Positions 43,531-54,243 of a stretch of DNA of 64,000 nucleotides are shown in pieces. The DNA comes from Hydractinia symbiolongicarpus. Taxonomy: Eukaryota > Cnidaria > Hydrozoa > Anthoathecata > Hydractiniidae. Positions within the stretch are counted from its first letter, which is position 1; each line of letters begins with the position of its first letter. A program made the translations under genes and the position numbers. The notes under the pieces were generated by a model, which ran no database searches, was not told the DNA's origin, and saw nothing but the letters and a program-made list of their open reading frames with translations. The stretch lies in assembly GCF_029227915.1 (NCBI RefSeq), contig NC_079882.1, positions 16,196,501 through 16,260,500 of the forward strand, in the 5' to 3' direction.

Positions 43531-46500
43531 TGAAGGGTGAAGGGTCTCCTTAAGAGACAAGAGAGGAGTTGAACGTCCTCCACCATACCTTAGTTTAAAG
43601 GGGCGATTGTGGAAGTCCCATGAAATGCCACATAGTGATGGTGTCACTTTAAATAACACCCAGTCCGGTCTGTGAACGGTTGGCGCTAGGAAGGGCATCC
43701 AGCTGTAAAACAATGCCAAAACTCTTTATTAATGGCCGTAAAAATAGTTGATCAGACAAACTGCGTAAACGGGGCTGGAACTCTAAGGAGTGAAGGTGTC
43801 GCGCACGGGAGATGTCAGATGTGAGCATCGTCAGACTGTTACCCAGCTATCACATCACAAGGTAGATAACACTAGGTTGAGGATGGCTAGTGTAAATGTT
43901 GGTACTCTGAGAGGTAGAGCAGGTGAAGTAGTTGAAATGTTAGAACGTAGATCTGTTGATATGTGTTGTTGTGTTCAGGAAGTTAGGTGGAGAGGAGCTT
44001 CGGTGAGATTTGTGGAAAGTAGGAGGGCAAGGTATAAGCTTTTTTGGATTGGTAATAGTGATGGATATGGAGGAGTTGGCATATTCGTTGCAGAGAAGTG
44101 GGTAGAAAAAGTAATAGATGTTATGCGTGTTAATAGTTGTATTATAGTGATAAAGTTTTTGATAGGTAATAGGATTGTCACTTTTCTGTCAGTTTATGCT
44201 CCACAGTGTGGACTCAGTGAGGAAGATAAAGATAAGTTTTATGATGAGTTAATAGCAGTCACATCAAAGTTTGAAGACACTGAACTTGTCATGGTGGGCG
44301 GCGACTTTAATGGTCATGTTGGCAAGTCATCCGAAGGTTATAGAGGTGTGCATGGAGGCTATGGATTTGGGAGCAGAAATAAGGAAGGGGAGAGATTGCT
44401 TGAGTTTGGAATGGCAACGGACATGATAGTTTGCAACACATCATTCAGTAAGAGACAGAGTAGGCTGATAACATATGAGTCAGGTGGTTGTAAGACACAG
44501 ATAGATTACTTCCTGGTTAGAAAGTCAGACAAGAAAGTGGTGAAGGATGTGAAAGTTATATCGGGGGAAGAGTGTGTTTTACTGAGAAGCTAAGCGTCGC
44601 GCTCGTACAGCAGTGTATAAGGCAAAATCAGAAGCAGAGAGAAACAGATTCAGATGTGTTAAGAAGGAAAGACCAGCGCAATGAGGTATTCAAGATAGCA
44701 AAGCAAATGAAGAAGACTAATCAAGATATTGTAGGTACGAAGTATACGTAATGATGAAGGTGTTTTGGCTAGCACAGAGGAGGAGAAAAGGGTAGCTTGG
44801 AAAAATCATTATCAGAGGTTGCTTAACACTGAGTTTGATTGGGACGAGGATAATTTGTCTGATGATGATGTTGTAGAAGGACCAGCTATGCAGATCAAGA
44901 CAGAATGGGTAGTGGAGGCTATTAGGAAATTGAAGATTGGCAAGGCTGCAGGAGTATCAGGTATTGTTGCAGAGATGGTAAAAGCATCTGGATATATTGG
45001 AGTTGAGCTTATTACAAGTCTTGCTAACCAGATTATAAAGGATGGTGCTATTCCGAGTGAGTGGCAGTCGAGTGTAATAGTGAATTGTTTCAAGGGCAAG
45101 GGTGATGCATTAGAGAGGGGTAACTATAGAGGCTTGAAGTTGGTTGATCAAGTAATGAAAGTTATTGAAAGAGTGATTGATAAGTTACTTAGAGAAAGAA
45201 TTGATATAGATAAGATGCAATTTGGTTTTGTTCCAGGGCGTGGCACTACAGAAGCAATATTTTTACTCAGACAGCTTCAGGAAAAGTATTTAGGAAAGAG
45301 AAAGAATCTCCATTTTGCCTTTGTAGATTTAGAGAAAGCTTTTGATAGAGTGCCACGTAAAGTTATTTGGTGGGCTATGAGAAAATTAGGTGTGGATGAG
45401 TGGCTAGTTACGATGGTATAGTCTATGTAAGCAATGCTAGAAGTCGTGTCAGGATTAACGATTCACTTAGTGATGAATTTAGTGTAAATGTTGGTGTACA
45501 TCAGGGTTCTGTACTTAGTCCTTTGTTGTTTATTCTAGTCTAAGAAGCGCTGTCGATGGAGTTCAGAACAGGTTGTCCATGGGAGTTATTGTATGCAGAT
45601 GATTTGGTTCTCATAGCAGAGTCGATGGAAGAATTAGTTGAAAAGTTTGAGAAGTGGAAGAAAGGACTAGAAGAGAAAGGGCTGAATGTAAACACAGCAA
45701 AGTCTAAAGTCATGATAAGTAGCATTGCAGCCAAGTGTGACCTTGTAGTTGGAAAGTGGCCTTGTGGAGTTTGCAGGAAAGGGGTTGGTAGTAACTCAAT
45801 TTTTTGTCAGACTTGCAAGCATTGGGTACATAAGAAGTGCAGTAGTATTAGTGGAAGGTTAAGAGCTAACATACAGTTTGTATGCAAGCGTTGCAAAGGT
45901 GAGATTATAGAGAATGAAGTATTTCCAGCTTTAATGATGTACAACAGTGGCTCGTTGGAGATAGTTAAGAACTTCTGTTACTTAGGTGATATGTTGGGCA
46001 GTGAAGGGGGTGTTGGAAGAAAGGTTACTTGCAGGATAGGTTCTGCTTGGAAAAAGTTTAGAGAGTTACTTCCTTTATTGACTAGCAGAGTCCTGTCAAT
46101 TGAGGTAAAAGGTAGGTTGTAAGAGGCCTGTGTAAGAAGTGTTATGTTGTACGGTAGTGAGACATGGGCAGTGAAGCAGGAAGATCTTGACCGTTTGGAA
46201 AGGAATGATATGAGAATGGTTAGGTGGATGTGTAATGCCAGTCTGAGAGACGGAAAGAGTTCAGATGAGCTAAGAAGCAGGCTAAGTCTCCGTAGAATTA
46301 AAGATGTTATCCAGATAAGAAGATTGAATTGGCTGGGGCACTTGGAAAGAATGGAGGAGGATGATTGGGTAAGAAAGTGTAGAGACTTGATAGTTCCTGG
46401 GGCAAAGCCCAAAGGCAGACCGAGAAAGACTTGGCAGGAGGTTATAAGGACAGACTTGATAGAGAGGAAGTTGAGTTTAGATCTAACACAGTCTAGATCA

Positions 46501-46588
46501 GATTGGAAGAGGGTCATTAATATACCCCGTCCAACCCATGCTAGCATGGAAAACGGACGTTAAGCCGAGAATGATGATGATGATGATG
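43531..46588 (+). mobile_element. RTE-type LINE, nearly full length, inserted in Penelope element
   Basis: Flanked by ATGAGG at 43525-43530 and 46589-46594, a possible target duplication (the right copy overlaps the tail). The 5' UTR ends ~43790. An apurinic-type endonuclease follows (A-S-V-N-V-G-T-L-R, 43883; G-G-D-F-N-G-H, ~44300; I-D-Y-F-L-V, ~44500) and is cut by a stop and deletion at ~44590. The RT spans 44765-45640 (G-F-V-P-G-R-G-T-T; F-D-R-V-P-R; G-V-H-Q-G-S-V-L; Y-A-D-D-L-V), then a PHD-like finger (~45760-45895), then a C-terminal domain (L-Y-G-S-E-T-W, L-N-W-L-G-H-L-E-R-M, G-R-P-R-K-T-W-Q-E). The (GAT)n tail is at 46569-46592. Stops at 45419, ~45540 and 46121 show it is no longer active. 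Confidence 0.85.
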
Positions 46589-46689
46589 ATGAGGCTTACT
46601 TTAGCTCTTACTGTGTCTGCCTCTTCTTTTGGTAGATCTTTAATTGCCTCTTCCACTTTCGCAACTATTTCTTTCTTTCTTTGTTGCGA

Positions 46690-47300
46690 GTAGTTGCGAA
46701 AGTGGAAGAGGCAAAACCAAAAGACAAAATAAAACTGGAAGAACAAAGCAATGTTGTTTACTAAATCCCGTGTAAGGATTGTGATGTAGTGTATATAGGC
46801 GAAACAAAAAGAAAGTTTAAGCAACGAGTACAAGAACATATGCGCGCATTGAGAAACTGAGATGTGAAGAAAAGGAAATTGCGGACCACAGCTGGAGTAG
46901 AAGTCATCAGTTTAATTGGGATGAGAAGAAAATCATGACAAAGAATCCAGAACAACGGCCAGGAGGATTAAAGAAACCATTAACAGTGTAGAACGTAACA
47001 AACACATAAGCAGCATCTCGTATCAACTTCCTGAGATTTGGTTACCAGCCCTACAGAAGAAGTAGTTACCTACATCTAGGTCCGAAAATGTTAATTACCG
47101 TAATTAACTGTAATTATCAGCTCGTTTCTGATTGACTAATTTTTTATAAATTTCGATTCTCTGCAATTATATAAATACATGCGCAACATCATTTTACTTT
47201 GCCCGATGATGGGAGAAGGATCTCTCGAAACGTCACCTGCTAAACTTTCATGTTCAAGAAATGATAAACTTTCCACAGTAATACTAATGTTGTTGAACGA
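46690..47300 (+). pseudogene. Inverted second copy of the Penelope 3' end
   Basis: Plus-strand GIY-YIG remnants (V-Y-I-G-E-T-K-R-K-F-K-Q-R-V at ~46790-46830) and the 3' UTR match the inverse of 41625-42190. It joins head-on to the minus-strand N-terminal piece at about 46690, where AGTTGCGAAAGTGGAAGAGGC repeats the inverse of 46641-46660. Confidence 0.7.
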
Positions 47301-48124
47301 AAAATCAAATAAAATTTTCCGAACCTCTGTTCCCCTTTAACCCCTTTAATGTCCTAGATCTTTACGCTAAACTTTAATAGGAGCATTTAATTAACACAAA
47401 TTTTTAAAGTTTACGTTAATTTTGTGCCTTGCTAATTTCCTGGAACAAGGTATATGATCATAACATGTTATTAAATGATAAAAACATGTAAAAAAGATAA
47501 CTATCACAAAAATTTTACAAAATGAAGGGGAATGTTTGACAAAAATATACCGTTATGACTGTTACCATTTAAAGAAAAAGAAAATAATTTTTTTTTTCTT
47601 TTACTTGTTGAAAAACATGAGGGAGGAATGTTACACCTGATTAATGTTTATAAATAATTAATAACTAACAAATATTTTATTAAACATTAAAGATAATGGG
47701 TCAAGTTTATTGTTATTATTTAATTGTATTCACTTGACTTAAAGTAATTGGATAACAGTGAAAAATCAAGCCTTCTGGTTACTCTCTTTAATTTTCATAT
47801 AATTGTAAAAATGTCTAAGGAATCTCAAACGTTTGACATGTTTTAAGCACACTGTTAAAAGAAATGAAAGATAAAGATTTTTCCTCATTTTTTTCCCTCT
47901 TATCAATAAAAAAAGAAACCCTTCAAGGAGTTATCATTCATGTCTCAACATACTGCAGATACTAAGAGTTCAAGGATATGCCTTTATTATATGCAGTATG
48001 TTGATCTGACTCAGATTATTGGTAATTCCAACTGCCATTTTTTATGCTGATGAAAAATGATGCTCAAATTAATATGCAAAAATATGCTTAAGGAATGGAT
48101 TATGTATAATTTTTTTACTAACAG

Positions 48125-48553
48125 GAATACACAAAAACTCTTGAAGATCTGGAATCTGAATTAAAGTCGCAACAACAGCAAATTAATATGTTGAACAAAG
48201 AATTGCGAAATGTAAAAGATGAAAAGGAATTTATTGCAAAACTAGAAGAGCAACTGAATGTTTTGGCTGAAGAGAAACAAAATCACGAAAAAGAAATCAC
48301 AATTCTAAATAGCACTCTTGATGAATTACAACACAAATATAAACTGTTGGAAGAAGATTGTAATGACAAAAATAAATGTATTAGTGACTTAGAAATTATC
48401 CTTGTTGAACAGGAGAGAAAAGAAAAAGAGCATGAGGGCAATAAGAAAGAACTAGAAGTACTTTACACAACTATTAGTAGGCGTGAAAGTGAATTTAGAA
48501 ATTTGCAAAAAGAACTTTCGGAATACCAGGAGGAGGTGCAAAGACTTCAAAAG
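48125..48553 (+). CDS. ELKS/CAST-like gene, coiled-coil exon 2
   Basis: 143 codons between TACTAACAG and the donor GTTTCA at 48554. The exon is phase 0 at both ends, like its neighbours. The sequence is almost entirely heptad-patterned coiled coil (L-E-D-L-E-S-E-L-K; L-N-K-E-L-R-N; L-D-E-L-Q-H-K-Y). The donor GTTTCA is weak; the frame would otherwise run on only 12 codons to a stop. Confidence 0.65.
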
Positions 48554-48777
48554 GTTTCACATTTTTCATCTTTGCTCCTAAAGCATTTATAACGCAATTT
48601 TATTACAATTTGTCTAATTTTTGTCTTTATTTTAAGAAAAAATTCAAGTGATCCTGTTTTGTTAGCATGAATAATAACTTTTAAGCAAATGATTTTGATA
48701 AAAAAAATAATTTCCCTGCCACACTTTCTACTCACAGTTGTGGAATTAATAATAGCACAAACTTGATGTTTTTGTAG

Positions 48778-48852
48778 CTTGGAGAAAATGACTATGATAA
48801 AGAAAAGAATGTTTCAAAGTATAAACAAGAAATTACTTTATTAAGCGAAACA
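48778..48852 (+). CDS. ELKS/CAST-like gene, exon 3
   Basis: 25 codons between acceptor TTTTTGTAG and donor GTAAGG, phase 0: L-G-E-N-D-Y-D-K-E-K-N-V, then K-Q-E-I-T-L-L-S-E-T. Coiled-coil composition continues. Confidence 0.6.
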
Positions 48853-48945
48853 GTAAGGAGTTTGTATTTTATTACTATTAGATATATTTTCTTCAGTGCT
48901 GTTTGTTGTGAATTTCTCCATTTTTAATGATAACCATAACTTCAG

Positions 48946-49113
48946 GTCGCTCATCTGGAGGATAAACTTACAAAACAAGAGCAGTTATTCGAAATCACAA
49001 AAATTGAGATTGAAAAACTTTGTCAAAAGGATGAAGAAAGCACAGAACGCATAAATGAATTAGAAGAATTGTTTCTTGTTAAGGATAAAGAATATGATAA
49101 ATTGCAAGGGGAG
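48946..49113 (+). CDS. ELKS/CAST-like gene, exon 4
   Basis: 56 codons between acceptor AACTTCAG and donor GTGAAT, phase 0: V-A-H-L-E-D-K-L, then L-C-Q-K-D-E-E-S and L-E-E-L-F-L-V-K-D-K-E. No later exon is recognisable up to 64000, so the gene must continue beyond the window or was cut by the insertions that follow. Confidence 0.6.
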
Positions 49114-49183
49114 GTGAATACATTTTGTTAACTACTAAACTAATGGTATGTACTCCTACTAAACAAGTTGTGTAGAAAAGCAA

Positions 49184-52100
49184 TTAAGGTGGCAGTACTT
49201 TTTTAAAATCCAAAAAAAAGTTCTAAAAGTAATTTGCTGACTGTGTAAACTATATTTTTTACTACAACATGATTTTGTCATGTCATGGTTTTATAGCTAT
49301 AATAATTCACCAAAAATATTCAGTTTCAGCTAATCCTCTTTAAACTCAAAACGTCACAACTAATTATTTCTGTCAAATATAGCTTCAGTACTACGGACTA
49401 AAATTATACAAAAAAGATTGCGTAATTATGAAGAAGAAACATTAATAACGACAAAGATGTAGAAATCTATGACAGTCTGTATAGTATTGCACCCTGCTAG
49501 CTCCAACTTCTGATAGCATTTTCTGTTTGAAATAATAATACCTTATTTGTTTTTTTTGTGATGATTAATTTTTGCGAGTTTTGCGATTTTTGGTGGGAAA
49601 ATTTGGAAAACCGTCAAGGAGTTGATGACTCGCTAAAATACAAACAATCAAATACACAAATCCTTATTCACTTACAATTAACTTTTCGCATTAAATGCAT
49701 TTTTTATTTTAACATATTTTAGTTTTATGACTCAAATAAAAAATGTTCAATCTTTTTGCTTAAAATTCATAAAAATAAATCCACACATTTTTTTGTGAAT
49801 CACTGACTCGCCAAGATAATATCTCGCAAAAAAACCTATTACAGTAATTGGTTTTGATAAATTATGCAGCTATGAAAAGAATGTGCAGAAATATTTTTTT
49901 TCTAAATTTCCTTTGTTAAGCAGTGTTTGACAGTGATTGCTACCCTTGATTCTTTTTTAAAAAATAAAAACAAAGGCTTATTATTAGAAAAATATACTCT
50001 CACACTCTTGAAAAGTTTGAACACATTCTTAAATGGAAATTTCTACTGACTCATCAATTTAGATAAAAGAAAAAGTCAAAATTAAAATTAAAGGGATCCC
50101 AAGGTACTTTTACAAGTTGAACTCATCTGAAAGATTTGCATGAGAAATGCTAAATGATATATTTACTTTTTGTTAAAACTTCATGTAACTGCAGATATAG
50201 CTTTTTAAATATTTATTTTTCTTGTCGCTCGACTGCCATCTTGGTTATCTTCGACCTTCTTCTTCGTTAAAAATTTTCATTCTAGCTCCAGTCTTTTTTA
50301 GTGGCACGTGACCCTGTTACGTATTATTTCAGTAGCGCTTTAATTATTACTGCATAAGCCGGAACATATACCTTTGCGCAGCAAAGTAAACGAAAGCTTT
50401 CCACGAACAATTTTTTTTTTTTAAATAATTCTGCATAAAGTTCTTTACGAACGTTTATTTTATTTAAAAAAAAATAGAAATAATTCTGCATATGTTCTCA
50501 CATAATGTGCATGATTTTTATTTCAAAGGACTTTTTATTTGAGACGCAAGTTGTGAAAGTTACTGAATATTCAACATGTCACACATTTGTGTATTTATGT
50601 ATTTCAAAAGGATATATTTTGAAGGGCAAATAAAATATTAAGGTGCGACTATAAGCCCATAAAAAGTTATGAAAAAAGTTGAATAGGGAAGGGAGAGGGG
50701 GCTGCATCACCCCTCTCCCTCCAGCACGAATAGGATTAAGGGCGGTTACAACCTTTGTAATTTGAGACGGCACTTGGGATTTGCGAGGTAATTACTGACA
50801 TATTTTCAAAACATATACCGCCGCGTTGGCAATTATTTTATTTGGTAAAATTGCACATAAAAAGCCCTAGGCCTTATGCGATCGGACGTGTAGCCTAAGA
50901 TATAACAACGGAAAAAAGTATTTGTTTTTCCAGAGCATAGCTCAGTTGCCTCCTGCGCCAATGCACGAACAACAAACTCTTACAGTTAGTTTTGCGTTTC
51001 AACTGCATCATTAAAAACAGTTTTGTCACCAATGTAGTTTGATTAAATCATTGCAGAAAACGCTAAAATATAAATAATAAAATGCCGTTTTTTCTATGTG
51101 AACTTTAATATTTACGCAATTAACTATTATTTTATTTCTTATTTTTCTTTGCTTTTCTCTGGTAAAAATGATATTTTTTTTAGGAGGTAGCTAAGTCATT
51201 TTTTGTGTTTTGTTAAGTTTAAAAATTTATAAGTTGCCACAGTGTGCGAAGATAGCCACAGCAGTTTTTTGTCAAGGCTAAAAATGGTGAATTATGTGGG
51301 TTTCGTTGGACATTAATGTATGATGTATGCTTTTAAAAGGTCTAATCATGGAGGTGCAGAGCAGCGTTTATGTTAGACAGGATACCTGTCTCTCTTTTTT
51401 GCTTTCTCTCTTCGATGTCTGTCCTGCTTTTGTAACCCTGCTTTTTTAGCGGGCTATTGCAAAAGGGAAAAATGATGAGTTTAGTTTAATAGACTACGTT
51501 GATGTTTGCGCTACATATTGGAAGAAGTTTCATGAAAACAAACTTTAGTTAGTCAGTAAATTCTGGCTCTTTCTGTATCGTGGGATGAATTAAAGTAGTA
51601 TTCTTTTCTATAGATTTTTTAATATCTATATTAAAATACCTGTATATGTCTATCATGCAAATTGGTAGCTTAGCTCCGCAAGTAGCAAGACACATGCAAT
51701 GCGGTATAAAAAGGACAGGCGAACCCATGGATTTTTCCACGGGCTAACAACTAGTTTTTTAATAAAAAATATATCCATCTACTGAGTAGCTTAGGCAACC
51801 TCGTCCCCAAAGATTGTTGAGAACAAGGTTGGCAATGCTCACTTGAGCATCATACCCTGCCTAGGTCGACAGGTAATAGATCAGTATTTTTTACAACCTG
51901 TTTGTTGAAATAAATTCTTTTAAATTTGAAATTAAAGAAATCATGCACACACCTGCTGCTAATATATTATTTTTTGTTTTATTGCCTAGACTAGTAAATC
52001 AATGTTGAATTATTTAAAAAAAAAAATCATTCATACAGAGATCGATGTGGAAAGTATGTTGAATTATTTTAATTTTGTTGCGACAGTATATTAATTGTTT

Positions 52101-52497
52101 TCGGCTATGAAAGTCATTATAAATAGCTAGTAAAAGTCATTAATTTGTGAGCGCTTCTGAAATACTACGTAATGGGGTCCATGCCACTAAAAAGGACTGG
52201 AGCTAGTGTGAAATTTTTAACAAACAAGAAGATCGAAGCAGCCATCAAGGCGGCAAGAAAAACAAATATTTAAAAAACAATATCTACATGAATGGGTTAC
52301 ATGAACTTTTAACAAAAAGTAAATATGTGATTGGGAATTTCTTATGAAAATCTTTCAGGTAAGTGCAACTTTAAAAGTACTTCAGGATCCCTTTAAGGTC
52401 CATTTTATCAAAATAGTAAAGAAAATTTATAGACGTAAAACACTGAGTAAATAATGCAGCTGTTTAAACAGGTAAAAAAGAGCTACTGCCACCTTAA
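49184..52497. mobile_element. Outer inverted-repeat element (TTAAGGTGGCAGTA ends)
   Basis: Perfect 14-base inverted ends: TTAAGGTGGCAGTA at 49184-49197 and TACTGCCACCTTAA at 52484-52497. Its left interior (49198-50087) and right interior (52397-52483) are separated by the inner element. No transposase was recognised. Confidence 0.6.
50088..52396. mobile_element. Inner inverted-repeat element, ~250-base ends, TTAA flanks
   Basis: The left end (TTAAAGGGATCC at 50088, then AGGTACTTTTA, TTACTTTTTGTTAAAA, TAGCTCCAGTC(T/C)TTTTTAGTGGCA) is the inverse of 52140-52396 (ending GGATCCCTTTAA). TTAA at both borders suggests a TTAA-targeting (piggyBac-type) non-autonomous element, but TTAA may simply be part of the repeat. 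The interior is non-coding, with a smaller repeat end at ~51700-51755 and a G-rich hairpin (GGGAGAGGGG / CCCCTCTCCC, 50691-50719). Confidence 0.65.
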
Positions 52498-53130
52498 ATA
52501 CTGTTGGAGCAGTTATTTTCACGACTTTTTGCCCAATTTTTCCAAGATATCTATGATGATCAAGTTGTCTTATGTATTTGTTATATTTATTATACTCATA
52601 TTCAGTATCATTGTTCATCATTTCTACTAATGATTGATCAGCCATATCTACCCTTAGAAGTTCTGAGTTTAATCCGACTGTTTCCTTAAAATAACAAGAT
52701 TTCTTTGAAACTTCTTCATTTATGAAAGAAAAAGACAGGAGCAATTCTGTTTACACTTACTAAAGTTGGAAACTCTTGTTCTTGCTTTAAAACTTTTGCT
52801 CAAATTAAAAATTTAAAATTTCTTTAATTTTTTTTATTTTTTATATTTTTGAACGTTTATTTTGGCATTGAAAGATGAAAACATTAGTTTTCTAAGATGC
52901 TATATTCCTATATTTGGTGGAGTAGTAGAAATAAGGAGTGAATATATACAGTTTTCGCTCCTTCCACACCTTTTACCCCCAAAAACCCCACTTCCACCAC
53001 TTCCACCACCACCTCAATCCCAAACCAAGTAAAAAACTAAATCATATGCTGATACCAACACATAATAATAATATGCCAATAACCAACACATATTCATATT
53101 AATACAAATAATAATATATATATGACATCA
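52498..53130. other. Spacer and outer left flank of element B
   Basis: A minus-strand frame (52744-52427) with a charged Asp/Tyr/Asn-rich stretch overlaps the outer element end and has no other support. The C-rich tract 52955-53030 and the AT-rich 53040-53120 precede the terminal motifs. AGTAGTAGAAATAAGG at 52921 could be the element's first bases, since Polintons often begin AGT, but this cannot be settled without the other end. Confidence 0.3.
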
Positions 53131-53187
53131 TCAACGCATGCGCAAAGGCATATATACTATATATGCTGACATCAACAAAATATAATA
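53131..53187. repeat. Left terminal motifs of element B
   Basis: CAACGCATGCGCAAAG (53132-53147), a perfect palindrome GCATATATA-C-TATATATGC (53148-53166), and ATGCTGACATCAACAAAAT (53163-53181), which is the exact inverse of 744-762 in element 0. AATATAAT follows, directly before the first ATG. This supports an inverted-terminal-repeat relation between the two ends. Confidence 0.6.
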
Positions 53188-53343
53188 TGAGTAAGGAAAT
53201 CTCTAATTGTCAGTTACCAGAGTTCTATCAAATAAATATGACCAAGGAATATTGTGATGAATGTGGAATTGATCTTGATAAATATGATAGATGCAAATGT
53301 GGATGGAGGCTAATTATATGCGGGAAAATGCTGTTATTATAAT
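53188..53343 (+). CDS. Small Cys-rich (zinc-ribbon-like) protein, element B
   Basis: 51 residues, ATG preceded by AATATAAT. It has C-D-E-C-G-I-D-L followed by C-K-C-G-W-R-L-I-I-C, i.e. two CxxC/CxC-type knuckles as in zinc ribbons. The stop is 4 bases before the next start. It is the outermost gene of the element. Function unknown; a nucleic-acid-binding or regulatory role would be a guess. Confidence 0.5.
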
Positions 53344-53347
53344 AAAG

Positions 53348-53959
53348 ATGTTCAAATTCTATAATTACTCCGTAGAGACGAGGGATTTTTTCAATGAACC
53401 AACTGTGCTCTATATTAATGAGGTTCAAATTGACAATATCGTACTTAGTGATCCAATTAAAGCCAACAAAGGCAAGGATGAGCGCTTTGTCGTTGGTTAT
53501 AAACATAACAATAAGATATCATCACTATTGATCATAACGCCAAAGGGGCTGTATTCAAACAGTGCATCCAGATACGATGATGGATCCTCCCTTACCATGT
53601 CATATAATGTTGGTGATCATCCAGAATGGCTTGAAAAATACAAGTGTATTCTGGCTAGGATCGAGAAAATATATGGTAGTAAATTTCCAACCTCACCTAT
53701 TAAAAATGATAGATATATTAGTACCAAGGTCAAAGAATGGGATAGTAAAATAACCACTGATTTTTATAACAAACCAGTACCTGAAAAGCAGCTGTGTGAA
53801 TGTACGGCTATCATCAAGCTATCCAGCATTTATCAACAGGGATCTAAAAATTACCTGCAGGTCCTATTAGAAGAGTGCAAATACAAGCCCATGCAAGTAC
53901 ATTTAAAAACTTGTCACCTTATTGATTCAGATGAAGAAGAACCATTCGTTGTGGTCTAA
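53348..53959 (+). CDS. Polinton-associated protein of unknown function
   Basis: 203 residues, uninterrupted, ATG at 53348 preceded by ATAATAAAG (the earlier in-frame ATG at 53291 overlaps the upstream gene and is less likely). Features include F-V-V-G-Y-K-H, L-L-I-I-T-P-K-G-L-Y-S-N, S-Y-N-V-G-D-H-P-E-W-L and E-C-K-Y, with an acidic end (D-S-D-E-E-E-P). I recall similar proteins in cnidarian Polinton-like loci but no named family. An intact frame in a decayed element is notable. No membrane segment. Confidence 0.6.
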   Translation: MFKFYNYSVETRDFFNEPTVLYINEVQIDNIVLSDPIKANKGKDERFVVGYKHNNKISSLLIITPKGLYSNSASRYDDGSSLTMSYNVGDHPEWLEKYKCILARIEKIYGSKFPTSPIKNDRYISTKVKEWDSKITTDFYNKPVPEKQLCECTAIIKLSSIYQQGSKNYLQVLLEECKYKPMQVHLKTCHLIDSDEEEPFVVV

Positions 53960-53968
53960 TAAACATGA

Positions 53969-54202
53969 ATGAACTTAAAAAAGAAGCCAGGTTACTCAAC
54001 CCTCAAGAAGGCTGAAATTATAGCCGCGATTAATAAGGTTAAGTATAGATATATTGCAACACAAACCATTGGGCCTCATTGTAAATCATGCTTAGAAATC
54101 ACAGCTATCAGAGGCCTCAAGACAAAACAGAAAAAAAATATCATCTATGAAGGTGATTTTATGATTGATAAAGATACCGGTAAGGTACTTGGTGTTGTAT
54201 AA
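53969..54202 (+). CDS. Small SAP/HeH-like protein, element B
   Basis: 77 residues, starting 10 bases after the previous stop. The N-terminus G-Y-S-T-L-K-K-A-E-I-I-A-A-I-N resembles a SAP/HeH helix-extension-helix start. A C-x2-C pair follows (H-C-K-S-C-L), then a basic stretch K-T-K-Q-K-K and a beta-like end. The stop codon lies inside the palindrome 54199-54224. A DNA-binding role is a guess. Confidence 0.5.
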   Translation: MNLKKKPGYSTLKKAEIIAAINKVKYRYIATQTIGPHCKSCLEITAIRGLKTKQKKNIIYEGDFMIDKDTGKVLGVV

Positions 54203-54224
54203 TGTATTGTTAACAATACATTAT
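54199..54224. terminator. 26-base perfect palindrome over the stop codon
   Basis: ATAATGTATTGTT / AACAATACATTAT, no loop, spanning the TAA of the plus-strand gene and 20 bases from the convergent minus-strand stop at 54244. Same placement as the other element hairpins. Confidence 0.65.
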
Positions 54225-54243
54225 GAATATTCAGGTGGTGCCT

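Larger units (their letters stand above)
41625..47300. mobile_element. Penelope-like element with inverted 3' ends, carrying an RTE insertion
   Basis: The 3' end of a Penelope element, including the GIY-YIG region and ~200 bases of 3' UTR, is present twice: minus at 41625-~42190 and plus at ~46730-47290, as a long inverted repeat (shared landmarks ACTGTGGAAAG at the ends, and ATCTAGGTCCGAAAATG). Between them are the rest of the minus-strand RT gene, its N-terminal piece (46690-46595), and the RTE LINE at 43531-46588. Inverted or tandem partial copies are known for Penelope-like elements, so this may be a single complex insertion. Confidence 0.75.
40180..48124 (+). other. Intron of ELKS/CAST-like gene, transposon-filled
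   Basis: Donor GTGTGC at 40180 and acceptor TACTAACAG ending at 48124, both keeping phase 0. The intron contains a 283-base MITE (40613-40895) and a Penelope/RTE composite (41625-47300). The remaining parts (40196-40612, 40896-41624, 47301-48124) are AT-rich with no recognised feature. Confidence 0.65.

Noticed and set aside
46569-46592. GAT repeats as an independent microsatellite
   Set aside because: They end an RTE LINE, which normally carries such a 3' tail; the same tail ends the second copy at 37904-37937.
52427-52744. Minus-strand ORF as a host exon
   Set aside because: It spans the right end of the outer inverted-repeat element, lacks convincing splice sites and matches nothing recognised.
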